Assembly (NCBI RefSeq): GCF_001921215.1 | Contig: NZ_MSIF01000021.1 | Coordinates: 1-64,000, forward strand | Direction of reading: 5' to 3' | DNA length: 64,000 bases | DNA from: Actinophytocola xinjiangensis | Lineage (GTDB): Bacteria > Actinomycetota > Actinomycetes > Mycobacteriales > Pseudonocardiaceae | Part shown: piece after piece, positions 45,107-55,297 of the stretch | How positions within the stretch are numbered: the stretch's first letter is position 1 | Layout of the letters: each line of letters starts with the position of its first letter | Program-made: the position numbers and the translations under genes | Notes under the pieces: generated by a model | Seen by the model: only the letters and a program-made list of their open reading frames with translations | Database searches by the model: none | Told to the model about the DNA's origin: nothing

Positions 45107-45963
45107 CGCCGCCGCCAGACCGGCAGCGTCAGCTCACCGTCCACACGGGAGAACCCGACCCGCACCTCAAGTCCGATGTGGACCTCCGAGGGCGGCACCC
45201 CGACCAGCTCCGCCAGCATCCGCACACCCTCCGTCAACTCCACCAGCGCCACCACGAACGGCGCCGCCCGCCCCGGCACCGGCGGATGGTGGTGCACCAC
45301 GTAGCTGTACACCGTGCCCTCCCCGGCGGCAACCACGTACCCGGGCCGCGTCTGTCGGCACGACGGGCACATCGGCCCCGGCGGGTGCCGCAGCCGCCCG
45401 CACCCGCCGCACCGCTGGATCCGCAGCTCGCCCAGCGCCGTACCGGCCCAGAAGAACTCGGTGTCGGAGCTGACCGCCGGCCGGATCGCCGTGCCGGCCA
45501 CCCCCGACGGCCGGAACTTCAGCACCCGGAACATCATCTCCGCCACCGGCTCGTCGCCGACGTACCAGGTGCTGCGGGTCGTGACGAACCAGCCCTCGCC
45601 CAGCGCCGTCCTCTTCGGACCGGTCACACCGTCCAACCGGGACGACACCTCGACCGTCTCACCGGGACTGAGGTAGCGGTGGTAGGTCTGCTCGCTGTCG
45701 GTGGCCACCACCGAGGTGTAGCCGGCCTCGTCGAGCACCGCGACCATCGCGCCCAGCGGGTCGTCGGCCGGCCGCTGCCCGGCCAGCCCGGGCATCGTCC
45801 ACACCTGCGCCATCGCCGGTGGCGCGTAGTGCTCGTAGGTGGGGTTGTCGTCGCCGATCGCCTCGGTCCAGTTGCGGATCATCGGCAGGTTCACCGGATC
45901 CCGGGCGACCCGGCGCGCCGACTCCCCGCGCGCGGCCAGCTCGCGGGCGGCCTCCTCGATCAT
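45103..45963 (-). CDS. chsH2: ChsH2, MaoC-DUF35 fusion, large hydratase subunit and Ltp2 partner
   Basis: 286 residues. N-terminal MaoC-like domain (~1-160; RNWTEAIGDDNPTYEHYAPP) lacking the full active site, then a DUF35 domain with zinc ribbon CGGCGRLRHPPGPMCPSC (~198-215) and OB-fold. Matches Rv3542c. It binds ChsH1 through the MaoC part and Ltp2 through DUF35. ATGA overlap with chsE2. Confidence 0.94.
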   Translation of the reverse strand: MIEEAARELAARGESARRVARDPVNLPMIRNWTEAIGDDNPTYEHYAPPAMAQVWTMPGLAGQRPADDPLGAMVAVLDEAGYTSVVATDSEQTYHRYLSPGETVEVSSRLDGVTGPKRTALGEGWFVTTRSTWYVGDEPVAEMMFRVLKFRPSGVAGTAIRPAVSSDTEFFWAGTALGELRIQRCGGCGRLRHPPGPMCPSCRQTRPGYVVAAGEGTVYSYVVHHHPPVPGRAAPFVVALVELTEGVRMLAELVGVPPSEVHIGLEVRVGFSRVDGELTLPVWRRR

Positions 45964-47108
45964 CGCGGCACCCTCGGCAGGTCAAGACCGGCCACGGCGA
46001 TCAGCTCCCGCTGGATCTCGTTCACCCCGCCGCCGAAGGTCAGCACCAGGTTGCGTTTGGCGGCCACGTCCAGCCAGCCCAGCAGCGCGCCGGTCTCCGG
46101 GTCGGCCGGATCCCCGTGCGCGCCAACGGCTTGCTCCAGCTCCCGGCCGATCCACTGCGCCCGCTCGGAGGAGAACACCTTGGTCGCCGACGCGTCGGCC
46201 ACCGACACCGCCGCCCCGGTCGACGCGACCTGCCAGTTCAGCAGCTCGTTGACCCGCAGCGACGCGTAGGTCCTGGCCAGCGCGCGGCGCAGCTCCGGCC
46301 GGTCGAGCAGGTCCCGGGCCGCGGCCCAGTCCAGCACCCGGTGGTACAGCGCGGCGATCCGCCCGGCCGGGCCGAGCATGACCCGCTCGTGGTTGAGCTG
46401 GGTGGTGATCAGCCGCCAGCCGGCGTTCTCCTCGCCGACCAGCGACTCGGCCGGCACCCGCACGTCGGTGTAGTAGGTGGCGTTGACGTGGTGGGCGCCG
46501 TCGCAGGTGATGATCGGTGTCCAGGTGAACCCGGGGTCGCGGGTGTCGACGATCAGGATGGAGATCCCCCGGTGGCGCGGGGCGTCGCGGTCGGTGCGGG
46601 CCGCGAGCCACACGTAGTCCGCGTCGTGCGCGCCGGTGGTGAAGATCTTCTGGCCGTTCACCAGATAGCCGCCCTCGACCCGGGTGGCCGTGGTGCGCAG
46701 CGCCGCGAGGTCGGTGCCGGCGTCGGGCTCGGTGTAGCCGATGGCGAAGTGGGTCCGGCCGGCGAGGATGGCCGGCAGGAACCGTTCCCGCTGCTCGGGA
46801 GTACCGAAGGTCTGGAGGGTGGGGCCGACGGTCTGCAACGTGACGTAGGGCAGCGGCACGTCCGCGCGCGCAGCCTCGTTGACGAAGATCTGCTGTTCGA
46901 CCGGCCCGAACCCGCGCCCGCCGTACTCGACCGGCCAGCCGACGCCGAGCCAGCCGTCACCGCCCAGTCGCCGCACCAGCGCCCGGTAGCGCTCACCGTG
47001 CCGGTCGGTCACCAGCTCCGCTCTGTCCGCCGTGGACAGCAGGCCGGCGAAGTACGCGCGCAGCTCGGCGGCGAGCGCGCGCTGGTCGGCGGTCAGGTCG
47101 ATGTGCAC
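45960..47108 (-). CDS. fadE29: ChsE2 (FadE29), steroid acyl-CoA dehydrogenase subunit
   Basis: 382 residues from GTG 47108. VGWPVEYGGRGFGPVEQQIF, FAIGYTEPDAGTDLAALRTT, FTTGAHDADYVWLAARTD and LTFGGGVNEIQRELIAVAGL follow FadE29 (Rv3543c). With ChsE1 it dehydrogenates the 3-carbon side chain. Same order as the mycobacterial igr operon. Confidence 0.94.
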   Translation of the reverse strand: MHIDLTADQRALAAELRAYFAGLLSTADRAELVTDRHGERYRALVRRLGGDGWLGVGWPVEYGGRGFGPVEQQIFVNEAARADVPLPYVTLQTVGPTLQTFGTPEQRERFLPAILAGRTHFAIGYTEPDAGTDLAALRTTATRVEGGYLVNGQKIFTTGAHDADYVWLAARTDRDAPRHRGISILIVDTRDPGFTWTPIITCDGAHHVNATYYTDVRVPAESLVGEENAGWRLITTQLNHERVMLGPAGRIAALYHRVLDWAAARDLLDRPELRRALARTYASLRVNELLNWQVASTGAAVSVADASATKVFSSERAQWIGRELEQAVGAHGDPADPETGALLGWLDVAAKRNLVLTFGGGVNEIQRELIAVAGLDLPRVPR

Positions 47109-47111
47109 GTG

Positions 47112-48121
<1,010 letters not shown>

Positions 48122-48122
<1 letters not shown>

Positions 48123-50197
48123 CACGACTCCCTCGGTAGCCCGAGCACCCGCTCGCCGACCAGCGTGAGCAGGACCTGGGTGGTGCCCCCGGCGATGGTC
48201 AGGCAGCGGGACAGCAGCAGCTCCCGCAGCCGGTCGCCGGTCTCGCCGGTCACCGCCGCCCCCGCCGGCCCGAGTACCTCGACGCCGAACTCGGCGACGT
48301 CCTGGCGTTGGCGGGTGGCCAGCAGTTTGCGCACGCTCGCGCCCGGCCCGGGTTCCCGCCCGTCGACCTGGCGTTCGGTCTCGCGCAGGTCGACCATGCC
48401 GACCGCGAGGCCGCTGGCCACCAGCGCGCCGAGCCGTTCCCGGTCGGCGTCCGGTGTGGCCAGCGCGACCAGTTCGTCGACGGTCGAGGTGCCCAGCGCG
48501 ACCCGTTCGGTGGCCAGGGTCGCCCTGGCCAGCCGCCACCCGCCGCCGATCTCGCCGACGACCCGCTCGTGCGGCACGAACACGCCGTCGAGGAACACCT
48601 CGTTGAACCGGGCCTCGCCGGTGATCTCGCGCAGCGGCCGGGTGGTGATCCCCGGCGCGCGCATGTCGACCAGGAAGTAGCTGATGCCGGCGTGTTTGGC
48701 GGCGTCCGGGTCGGTGCGGGCCAGGCAGATCGCCCAGTCCGCCTCGCGGGCCTGGGAGGTCCACACCTTCTGCCCGTCGAGCACCCAGCCGCCGTCGGCC
48801 GGTCGGGCCCGGGTGCGCAGCGACGCCAGGTCCGAGCCGGCGTCGGGCTCGGAGAACAGCTGACACCAGCGCAGCTCGCCGCGCAGGGTCGGGCGGACGA
48901 ACCGTTCCCGCTGCTCGGGCGTGCCGTGCGCGAGGATCGTCGGCACCGCCCACGCGCCGACGACCAGGTCCGGGCGCCGGATCCCGGCGGCGGCCAGTTC
49001 CTCGTCGATCACCAGCTGGGCTCGTGGTGTGGCGTCCAGGCCGTAGGGCCTCGGCCAGTGCGGTGCCAGGTAGCCGGAGTCCGCCAGCCGCACCCGGGTG
49101 TCCTGTTCGGACAGTCCGGCGACTCCGGCGACGAACTCCCGGACCGCGCGCCGGGCCGGCTCGTCCTCGGCGGCCACCCCGGGGGTGCGGCGCTCGCCGG
49201 CCAGCGCGCGGGCGGCCACCCGCCGCCGCCACAGCGCCGTGCCGCCGGCCAGCTGGCGGGTGGCCAGGGCGCGCCGCAGGTACAGGTGGGCGTCGTGCTC
49301 CCAGGTGAAGCCGATCCCGCCGAGCACCTGGACGCAGTCCTTGGCGTTGGCGACCGAGGCGTCCAGCGCGAGCGCGACGGCGGCCGGCGCGGACAGCGAC
49401 TCCGGCTCGCGGACCGCGTCCCAGACCAGCGCGGCGGCCCGTTCGACCCGGCAGAGCATCTCCGCGCACAGGTGTTTGACGGCCTGGAACGCGCCGATCG
49501 GCCGGCCGAACTGCTCGCGCACGGCGGCGTGGGCGACCGCCGTGTCCAGGCACCAGCGGGCCACCCCGACCGACTCGGCCGCCAGCAGCACCGCCGCCGT
49601 CCCGGCCAGCTCCGGCACGGTCCGTACCGGCACGCCGTCGAGGTCCACCGAGGCCAGCGGGCGGGAGAAGTCCAGTGGGGTCAGCGCCTCGACGGTCCGG
49701 GGTTCGACCACGGCCCACACCGTCCGGTCGCCGTCGCGGGCGGCCAGCAGCAGGTGGGCGTCGTCGTGGGCGCCGAGCACGGCCTCGGCCCGGCCGCTGA
49801 TCCGCCCGCCGGTGACCGTGAGCGTGCCGGGTTCGAGCGCGACGCCGGCGCTGGCCCGCCCGGCGACCAGAGCCGGGACGAGGTCCTGGGCGTCGGTGCC
49901 GGTCAGGGCCAGCGCGGCGAGCACGGTGGGCAGGACCGGGCCGGGGGCCAGGCTCCACGCGGCCCGTTCGAGCGCGGCGGCGGTGTCGGCCAGGTCGCCG
50001 CCGGCTCCGCCCAGGCGTGCCGGCACACCGGGGCCGAGCAGGCCGAGGTCGGCCAGGCCGGGCCAGTGTGTGCGCCAGTCGCCGCCGGCTCCCGGTTCCA
50101 GCGCGCGCACCGCGCCCGGCAGTCCGGCGCGGGCGCAGGCCGCCGCCACGGAGTCCCGGAGGGCGTCCTGGATGGCCAGTCGCTCGGTCGTCGCCAC
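48122..50197 (-). CDS. fadE34: FadE34 (ChsE3), fused two-domain steroid acyl-CoA dehydrogenase
   Basis: 691 residues from GTG 50197, about twice a normal dehydrogenase. The first half ends with FGRPIGAFQAVKHLCAEML and VQVLGGIGFTWEHDAHLYLR; the second half carries HWPRPYGLDATPRAQLVIDE, FSEPDAGSDLASLRTRARP and the C-terminal TIAGGTTQVLLTLVGERVLG. This back-to-back build is that of FadE34 (Rv3573c), which acts on the 5-carbon side chain. It is divergent from kstR as in mycobacteria, and heads the ltp2 operon here. Confidence 0.92.
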
Positions 50198-50208
50198 GCC
50201 GCCGAGTA

Positions 50209-50222
50209 TAGAACGTGTTTCA
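50209..50222. promoter_or_regulatory. KstR box before fadE34-chsE1-chsE2-chsH2-chsH1-ltp2
   Basis: TAGAACGTGTTTCA is a full consensus match (TNNAACNNGTTNNA). It begins 12 bp upstream of the fadE34 start. Confidence 0.9.
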
Positions 50223-50310
50223 GTTTTGCGACCAGAACCGCCCGCAACGCCGTGGACACACGTCTGCCACATACCGCCCGAGCCCATCGGATAAACTACA
50301 GCTCACAGGC

Positions 50311-50324
50311 TGGAACACGTTTCG
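50311..50324. promoter_or_regulatory. KstR box before kstR (autoregulation)
   Basis: TGGAACACGTTTCG keeps the AAC-2 nt-GTT core; the last base departs from consensus. It ends 17 bp before the kstR start, so the repressor likely limits its own synthesis, perhaps less tightly than the perfect boxes. Confidence 0.8.
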
Positions 50325-50341
50325 ACAGGGGATCCCTACCC

Positions 50342-50971
50342 ATGGCACGACCGCGCACCTCGGGGGCCAACGCGCTCACCGTCCTGACCGACGACGAACT
50401 CGGCTCGGCGGCCCAACGCGACCGCCGCAAGCGCATCCTGGACGCCACCATCGCCCTGGCGTCCAAGGGCGGCTTCGAGGCCGTCCAGATGCGAGCCGTC
50501 GCCGAGAAGGCCGACGTCGCGCTCGGCACCCTCTACCGCTACTTCCCGTCCAAGATCCACCTGCTGGTCTCCGGACTGGCCCGCGAACTCGAACGCGGCC
50601 AGGAACGCTCCGAACGCAGCCCCATCCCCGGCGACACCCCCTACGACCGGCTGCTGGCCGTCCTGGGCCGGATCACCCGCGCCATGCAGCGCGACCCCAA
50701 CCTCACCGAGGCGATGACCCGCGCGTTCATGTTCGCCGACGCCTCCGCCTCCTCCGAGGTGGACACCGTCGCCGCGCTCATCGAACGGATCTTCACCCGG
50801 GCCCTGCATGACGGCGAGCCGACCGACGAGGACCGCGCCATCGCCAGGGTCATCGGCGACGTGTGGCTGTCCAACCTGGTCGCCTGGGTCACCCGGCGCG
50901 CCTCGGCCTCCGACGTCGCCACACGACTGGAGCTGACCGTACGGCTACTCATCCAGCACCCCGGCGCCTAG
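50342..50971 (+). CDS. kstR: KstR, TetR-family repressor of cholesterol catabolism
   Basis: 209 residues. The DNA-binding part AQRDRRKRILDATIALASKG and VALGTLYRYFPSKIHLLVSG (~24-80) and the ligand domain EAMTRAFMFADASASSEVD and VIGDVWLSNLVAWVTRRASA match KstR (Rv3574). KstR is released by 3-oxo-cholestenoyl-CoA type esters. Its boxes mark eight places in this window. Divergent from fadE34. Confidence 0.96.
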   Translation: MARPRTSGANALTVLTDDELGSAAQRDRRKRILDATIALASKGGFEAVQMRAVAEKADVALGTLYRYFPSKIHLLVSGLARELERGQERSERSPIPGDTPYDRLLAVLGRITRAMQRDPNLTEAMTRAFMFADASASSEVDTVAALIERIFTRALHDGEPTDEDRAIARVIGDVWLSNLVAWVTRRASASDVATRLELTVRLLIQHPGA

Positions 50972-51027
50972 ATCACTACCCGGATGGTCGGTGGACGCGG
51001 CCGCCACGAACGGGGGACGATGCGTTC

Positions 51028-51645
51028 GTGGGTACGGAAAAAGCCGCCGAGGACGCCGTCGCGTTCGACCTGATCGGTCGCCGCTACGACGACTCGTTCG
51101 TCGAGCGGGACGCACAGCTGACCGAAGGGGCGTGGCTGGTCGACCAGCGCCCCGCCCGAGTCCTCGACCTCGGCTGCGGCAGCGGGCTGCCAACCGCCAA
51201 ACAACTGCTCGACGCCGGCATCGAGGTCGTCGGCACCGACGAGTCGGCGGTGATGCTCGACCTCGCCCGCGAACAGGCCCCCGGCGGCACCTACCTGCAC
51301 CGGGACCTGCGCCAGATCGACGACCTCGGCGAGTTCGACGCGGCGGTGGCGTTCTTCTCGCTGCTGATGCTGCCCAAGGCCGACATCCCGCCGCTGCTGC
51401 GCCAACTGCGCGGCCAGCTGCGCGGACCCAAGCTGCTGCTGGTGTCGATGGTGCTCGGCGACTTCGACCTGCTGCCGATCAGCTTCCTCGGCGTGCCAAC
51501 CCGGGTCAGCGCCTACCCGCCCGACGAGCTGCGCGGGGTCCTCACCGACGCCGGGTTCGACCAGTTCGAGCTGCGCGAGGTCAGCGCGGAGGCCGAGCCC
51601 AACCGCATCGAGGTCCAGCTCTACCTGCGAGCCCGCGCGTCATAG
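51028..51645 (+). CDS. SAM-dependent methyltransferase
   Basis: 205 residues from GTG 51028; no in-frame ATG is nearer. Motif I is VLDLGCGSGLPTA (~45-57), motif II region VVGTDESAVMLDLAR, and FDAAVAFFSLLMLPKADIPP follows. Class I fold, small-molecule type; substrate unknown. Stands 56 bp after kstR and may read through from it. Confidence 0.85.
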   Translation: MGTEKAAEDAVAFDLIGRRYDDSFVERDAQLTEGAWLVDQRPARVLDLGCGSGLPTAKQLLDAGIEVVGTDESAVMLDLAREQAPGGTYLHRDLRQIDDLGEFDAAVAFFSLLMLPKADIPPLLRQLRGQLRGPKLLLVSMVLGDFDLLPISFLGVPTRVSAYPPDELRGVLTDAGFDQFELREVSAEAEPNRIEVQLYLRARAS

Positions 51646-51665
51646 AACGCGGGGGTTGACCGACG

Positions 51666-52274
51666 TCACACCCACTCGTGCCGTTGAAGGGCCGTCCGCA
51701 GTTTTGCCAGGGCGCGGTGCTGGGTAACGCGGACCGCGGTGGGCGTGAGACCGACGGCGGTCGCGGTCTCCTGGGCGGACAGGCCGACGACCAGCCGCAG
51801 ACGCAGGATCTCGCGCTGGCGCGGCGGAAGGGTGTCGAGCAGTCCGGCGAGACGGTCTCGCAGGTCGGCGGCCATGATCTGCTGCTCGGGGCTCGCGCTC
51901 ACGTCCACGCCGTCCGGCACGTCGGCGGCGGGGTCCGACCGGTCCCGCCCCGCCCGCCGGTAGTGGTCGGCGACCTTGTGCGCGGCGATCCCGTACACGA
52001 AGGGCAGGAACGACTCCGGTTCGTCGCGGTAGCGGCCCAGCGCGCCGAGCACGGCCACACAGATCTCCTGGGCGACGTCGTCGGCCGAGGAGTACGCCGA
52101 GCCGCTGCGCCCGATACGTGAGCGGCAGTACCGCACGATCGCCGGCCGGATCCAGGTGAACAGGGTCGCGATCGCGTCCCGCTCGCCGGCCATGGAGGAG
52201 ACGACGAGCTCATGGAACGCCGCGCTCTTCAGCCTCGCGAAGATTTCCGTGGCATCGGACGAGATGGCCTGCAT
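51666..52274 (-). CDS. sigD: ECF/group-4 RNA polymerase sigma factor, SigD-like
   Basis: 202 residues from ATG 52274; a TTG start at 52319 would add 15. Region 2 IRPAIVRYCRSRIGRSG and SADDVAQEICVAVLGALGRY, PFVYGIAAHKVADHYRRAGR, and region 4 LPPRQREILRLRLVVGLSAQ match SigD of M. tuberculosis. It directs a stationary-phase or starvation regulon in mycobacteria. No anti-sigma factor gene is adjacent. Confidence 0.85.
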   Translation of the reverse strand: MQAISSDATEIFARLKSAAFHELVVSSMAGERDAIATLFTWIRPAIVRYCRSRIGRSGSAYSSADDVAQEICVAVLGALGRYRDEPESFLPFVYGIAAHKVADHYRRAGRDRSDPAADVPDGVDVSASPEQQIMAADLRDRLAGLLDTLPPRQREILRLRLVVGLSAQETATAVGLTPTAVRVTQHRALAKLRTALQRHEWV

Positions 52275-52411
52275 GTGAGTGATACTCGTAAATGTGGGCG
52301 GATCTCCACCAGGGTCCAAAGGCCCTACGTCGATAGTGCGGTTGCACCGGCACTCACCCCGAAGTCGACCGCGCCCGCGGAGCGACTCGCGCGGATCCGA
52401 ATTGAATCACC

Positions 52412-53137
52412 GTGATCGACTATCGAACTCTGGCCGTGTGGCAATGTATCGCAGAGTACGCGTCCGCTCACAACGGTTCCGTCTCGATCTCCACGGTGTG
52501 CGGGGCGTGTGTTCAACGGGTGGGGATGAGCGGCGCGTGGCTCGCGTGGGGTAACCCGCCACGGGATCGTCCGCACGCCACCGATCCGGTCGCCGCGCGA
52601 CTGGCCGACCTGCACGTCCTGCTCGGTCAGGGCCCCGGGACCGACGCCGTCCGCGAGGGTCGACCGATCCCGGTGGCGGACCTGGGTTCGGTGGCCGCAC
52701 ACCGGTCCTGGCCGGTGTTCTCCGCGACCGCCCAGGCGACCGGGGCGCGGGCGGTGGCGGCCTTCCCGTTACGGGTGGGACGGTCGGTTGTCGGACTGTT
52801 CGGTCTGTACTCGACCGACCCGGTGGCCCTGTGCGACCTGCGACGACGAGAGGTCGCGGTGTTCGCCGACCTCGCGCTCGGGTTGTTGCTCGACCGGGAA
52901 CTCCCGCCGCACGAGGACCTGCCGGGCTGGTTCGCGGCCGAGGCGCTGGTCCACCAGGCGAGCGGAATAATCTCCGTACAACTCGGTGTCGATGTCGACG
53001 AGGCACTCGACCGATTGCGCGCCCACGCCTTCTCCCGGGGCCGGCCGCTAATGGAAATCGCCGGCGAGGTCGTCCACCGACGGCTACGTTTTGAACAGCT
53101 TTCGCAAACCGGCCCGAACGACGCACCTAACTCATAG
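52412..53137 (+). CDS. GAF-ANTAR transcription antiterminator, copy 1
   Basis: 241 residues from GTG 52412. N-terminal GAF-like sensor domain (~10-160, ending PLRVGRSVVGLFGLYST), then a C-terminal ANTAR domain (~175-235; EALVHQASGIISVQLGVDVD, LRAHAFSRGRPLMEIAGEVV). ANTAR proteins bind paired RNA hairpins to prevent termination. Divergent from sigD across 137 bp. Confidence 0.88.
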   Translation: MIDYRTLAVWQCIAEYASAHNGSVSISTVCGACVQRVGMSGAWLAWGNPPRDRPHATDPVAARLADLHVLLGQGPGTDAVREGRPIPVADLGSVAAHRSWPVFSATAQATGARAVAAFPLRVGRSVVGLFGLYSTDPVALCDLRRREVAVFADLALGLLLDRELPPHEDLPGWFAAEALVHQASGIISVQLGVDVDEALDRLRAHAFSRGRPLMEIAGEVVHRRLRFEQLSQTGPNDAPNS

Positions 53138-53158
53138 TGTCGGTCGTAGGCTTATCCC

Positions 53159-53881
53159 GTGACCAGCACACCAGTGGAAGAGCTGGCTGAAACCTTCGTG
53201 GAGCTCTCCGACGCCGTGGCCGTCGAGCCCGATCTCGATCACGTCCTGATCCTGTTGGCCGACCGCTCGGTTCGGCTGCTGACCATCGCCGCGGCCGGGC
53301 TGCTGCTGGTGGACCAGGCCGGCGTGCCCCAGGCCAGCGGCGCCTCCGACGACCGGGTCGCGGCCCTGTGCGAGCTCGACGGCCCGCTGCGGGAGTGTTG
53401 CCGGGCCGGTGCGCCGGTCGCCGTCGACCTGTCCGCCCCGGCCACCGCGCACCGCTGGCCGGAGTTCACCGCGGCCGCCGTGGCGGTCGGTTTCGCCTCG
53501 GTGCACACCCTGCCGCTGCGCCTGCGCGACCAGGTCCTCGGGGCAACGTCGCTGTTCCGCACCGAACCCGTCGGCCCCGACGAACGCACCCTGCGGGTGG
53601 CCCAGGCGCTGGCGGACGTGGCGGCCATCGGCCTGTCCCAGGCGCGCTCGCTGCGCCGGCAGACCGATCTGGCCGCGCAGCTCCAGCACGCGCTGACCAG
53701 CCGGGTGGTGATCGAACAGGCCAAGGGGATCATCGCCGAACGCCTCGGGATCGGCGTGGACGTCGCGTTCACGGCGCTGCGGCACTACGCGCGCAGCAAC
53801 AACAACCGCATCGCCGAGCTGTCCGCGTCGGTGGTGGCCGGCGAGTTCGACGTGGCCCTGCTCCGGCGACGCCGACGCTAG
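53159..53881 (+). CDS. GAF-ANTAR transcription antiterminator, copy 2
   Basis: 240 residues from GTG 53159, 21 bp after copy 1. GAF domain (~10-160; TLPLRLRDQVLGATSLFRTE) and ANTAR (~175-235; SRVVIEQAKGIIAERLGIGV, LRHYARSNNNRIAELSASVV). The classical AKGIIAERLG motif is better kept than in copy 1. 4-bp overlap with the convergent GntR gene. Confidence 0.9.
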   Translation: MTSTPVEELAETFVELSDAVAVEPDLDHVLILLADRSVRLLTIAAAGLLLVDQAGVPQASGASDDRVAALCELDGPLRECCRAGAPVAVDLSAPATAHRWPEFTAAAVAVGFASVHTLPLRLRDQVLGATSLFRTEPVGPDERTLRVAQALADVAAIGLSQARSLRRQTDLAAQLQHALTSRVVIEQAKGIIAERLGIGVDVAFTALRHYARSNNNRIAELSASVVAGEFDVALLRRRRR

Positions 53882-54537
53882 GCGGGCCGCAGGCGCACGA
53901 TCGAGTCCCGCATGTGCGACTCGATCAGGCCGAGCAGCCGTTCCTCGTCGCCGTCGGCGATGGCGTCGACCAGGATGCGGTGCTCGGCCACCAGGTCCTG
54001 CGGTCGCGGGTAGTGGTCCTGTAACGCCGCGAGGCACATCCTGGTCTCCACCAACAGGGTCTGGGCCATCCGCTCCAGCCGCGAGTTGCCCGAGCAGGTC
54101 ACCAGCGCGAGGTGGAAGGCCTGGTCGGCGTCGCTCATCGCGTGCCGGTCACCGGACTCGGCGGCGGTGACCAGCTCGGTCAGCGCCTCGGTCAGGTGCG
54201 CGACGGCCTCGCCCCGGTTGCCGTGCATGATCAGCTCGCAGGCCATCCGCTCGATCGCCAGCCGCGCCAGGTAGATGTCGGCGACGTCCTGCTCGTCGAG
54301 GTCGATGACGAACAGGCCCCGGTGGCGTTCGCCGCGCAGCAGGCCCTCCTGCACCAGCCGCTGCATCGCCTCGCGCAGCGGCCCCCGGCTGACCTCGAAG
54401 CGCGCCGCCAGTTCCGCCTCGGCGAGCTGGGTTCCCGGGGCGAACACCCCGTACATGATCGCTGAACGCAGCTGGTCGGCGATCAGCTCAGCGGTCGACT
54501 GCCTGGCAACCGGCTCCAGCTCGCCCAGCTCGCTCAT
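53878..54537 (-). CDS. GntR-family regulator, FadR/VanR (FCD) type
   Basis: 219 residues from ATG 54537, GGAGG upstream. Winged helix AELIADQLRSAIMYGVFAPG, LAARFEVSRGPLREAMQRLV, then an FCD ligand domain with metal-type residues DADQAFHLALVTCSGN and EHRILVDAIADGD. It ends the leftward unit of the amidase/maleate-isomerase-like locus and likely controls it through the palindrome at 56660. Confidence 0.9.
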   Translation of the reverse strand: MSELGELEPVARQSTAELIADQLRSAIMYGVFAPGTQLAEAELAARFEVSRGPLREAMQRLVQEGLLRGERHRGLFVIDLDEQDVADIYLARLAIERMACELIMHGNRGEAVAHLTEALTELVTAAESGDRHAMSDADQAFHLALVTCSGNSRLERMAQTLLVETRMCLAALQDHYPRPQDLVAEHRILVDAIADGDEERLLGLIESHMRDSIVRLRPA

Positions 54538-54554
54538 CCCCAGTGATCCTCCGT

Positions 54555-55277
54555 TCAGGCGAACAAGGTGCCCAGCCCGGGTCGCGGACCGGCGTCGCCG
54601 ACCAGCCGCAGACCTTCCCACACGCTGACCTGGTTGGCGGTCAGCACGGGCTTTCCCAGACGCTGTTCGAGATCGGCCAGCCAGGCCACCGTGTGCAGTG
54701 CGGTGTCGGGCACCAGCACTGCCTGCGCGTCGGCGTGGTCGTTCGCCGCGACGAACTCGATGACGTCCTCGCGGCCCAGGGTACCGACCTCGGCCGCGGT
54801 GATGATTCCCTTGCAGGACAACGAGACCACGTCGATATCAGCGGTCGCCAGGAATTCGGCGAACCGGTCGGCCACATCCCGCGGATAGGTCGCCGCGACC
54901 GCGACCCGGCGCAGCCCCAGATGCCTGGCCGCGTTGACGAACGCGAACGACGTGCTCGACGCCGGCACCCCGGCCGCGTCCCGCACACCGTCCACTTGGG
55001 ACTTCGCGCCGTCCCAACCGAACACGAAACTGCCGCTGGTGCACGCCCACACCGCGGCCTGGACCCCCTGTTCGCGCAACGCGCGCGCCCCGTCGGCGAG
55101 CACGTCCGCGCCGCCGATGTCGAGCAGCGCGTCCACCCGGTGGGCGTCCTCGCGCATCAGGGTGTGGACCACCGGCAGACTGGCGGCCCGGCCAGAGGCA
55201 GCCAGCAGCCGCTCCATGGTCGGGTACTCGTCCTCCGCGCTGTAGCCCGGATAGAGGAAACCGACGACGTGACTCAT
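54555..55277 (-). CDS. Asp/Glu racemase superfamily protein, maleate-isomerase-like, copy 1
   Basis: 240 residues from ATG 55277. The first catalytic Cys motif is kept (VWACTSGSFVFGWDG), and GKPVLTANQVSVWEGLRLVG near the end is the family signature. The second Cys region, which in copy 2 reads FISCTNVP, is LVPDTALH here, so the second cysteine is absent. Arylmalonate decarboxylase-type enzymes work with one Cys, so decarboxylase or another one-Cys reaction is possible. Confidence 0.8.
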   Translation of the reverse strand: MSHVVGFLYPGYSAEDEYPTMERLLAASGRAASLPVVHTLMREDAHRVDALLDIGGADVLADGARALREQGVQAAVWACTSGSFVFGWDGAKSQVDGVRDAAGVPASSTSFAFVNAARHLGLRRVAVAATYPRDVADRFAEFLATADIDVVSLSCKGIITAAEVGTLGREDVIEFVAANDHADAQAVLVPDTALHTVAWLADLEQRLGKPVLTANQVSVWEGLRLVGDAGPRPGLGTLFA

Positions 55278-55297
55278 GAGTGAGACAATCCTACCCG

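Noticed and set aside
51643-51654. KstR half-site after the methyltransferase gene
   Set aside because: TAGAACGCG is present but the GTT half is missing and no gene starts there.
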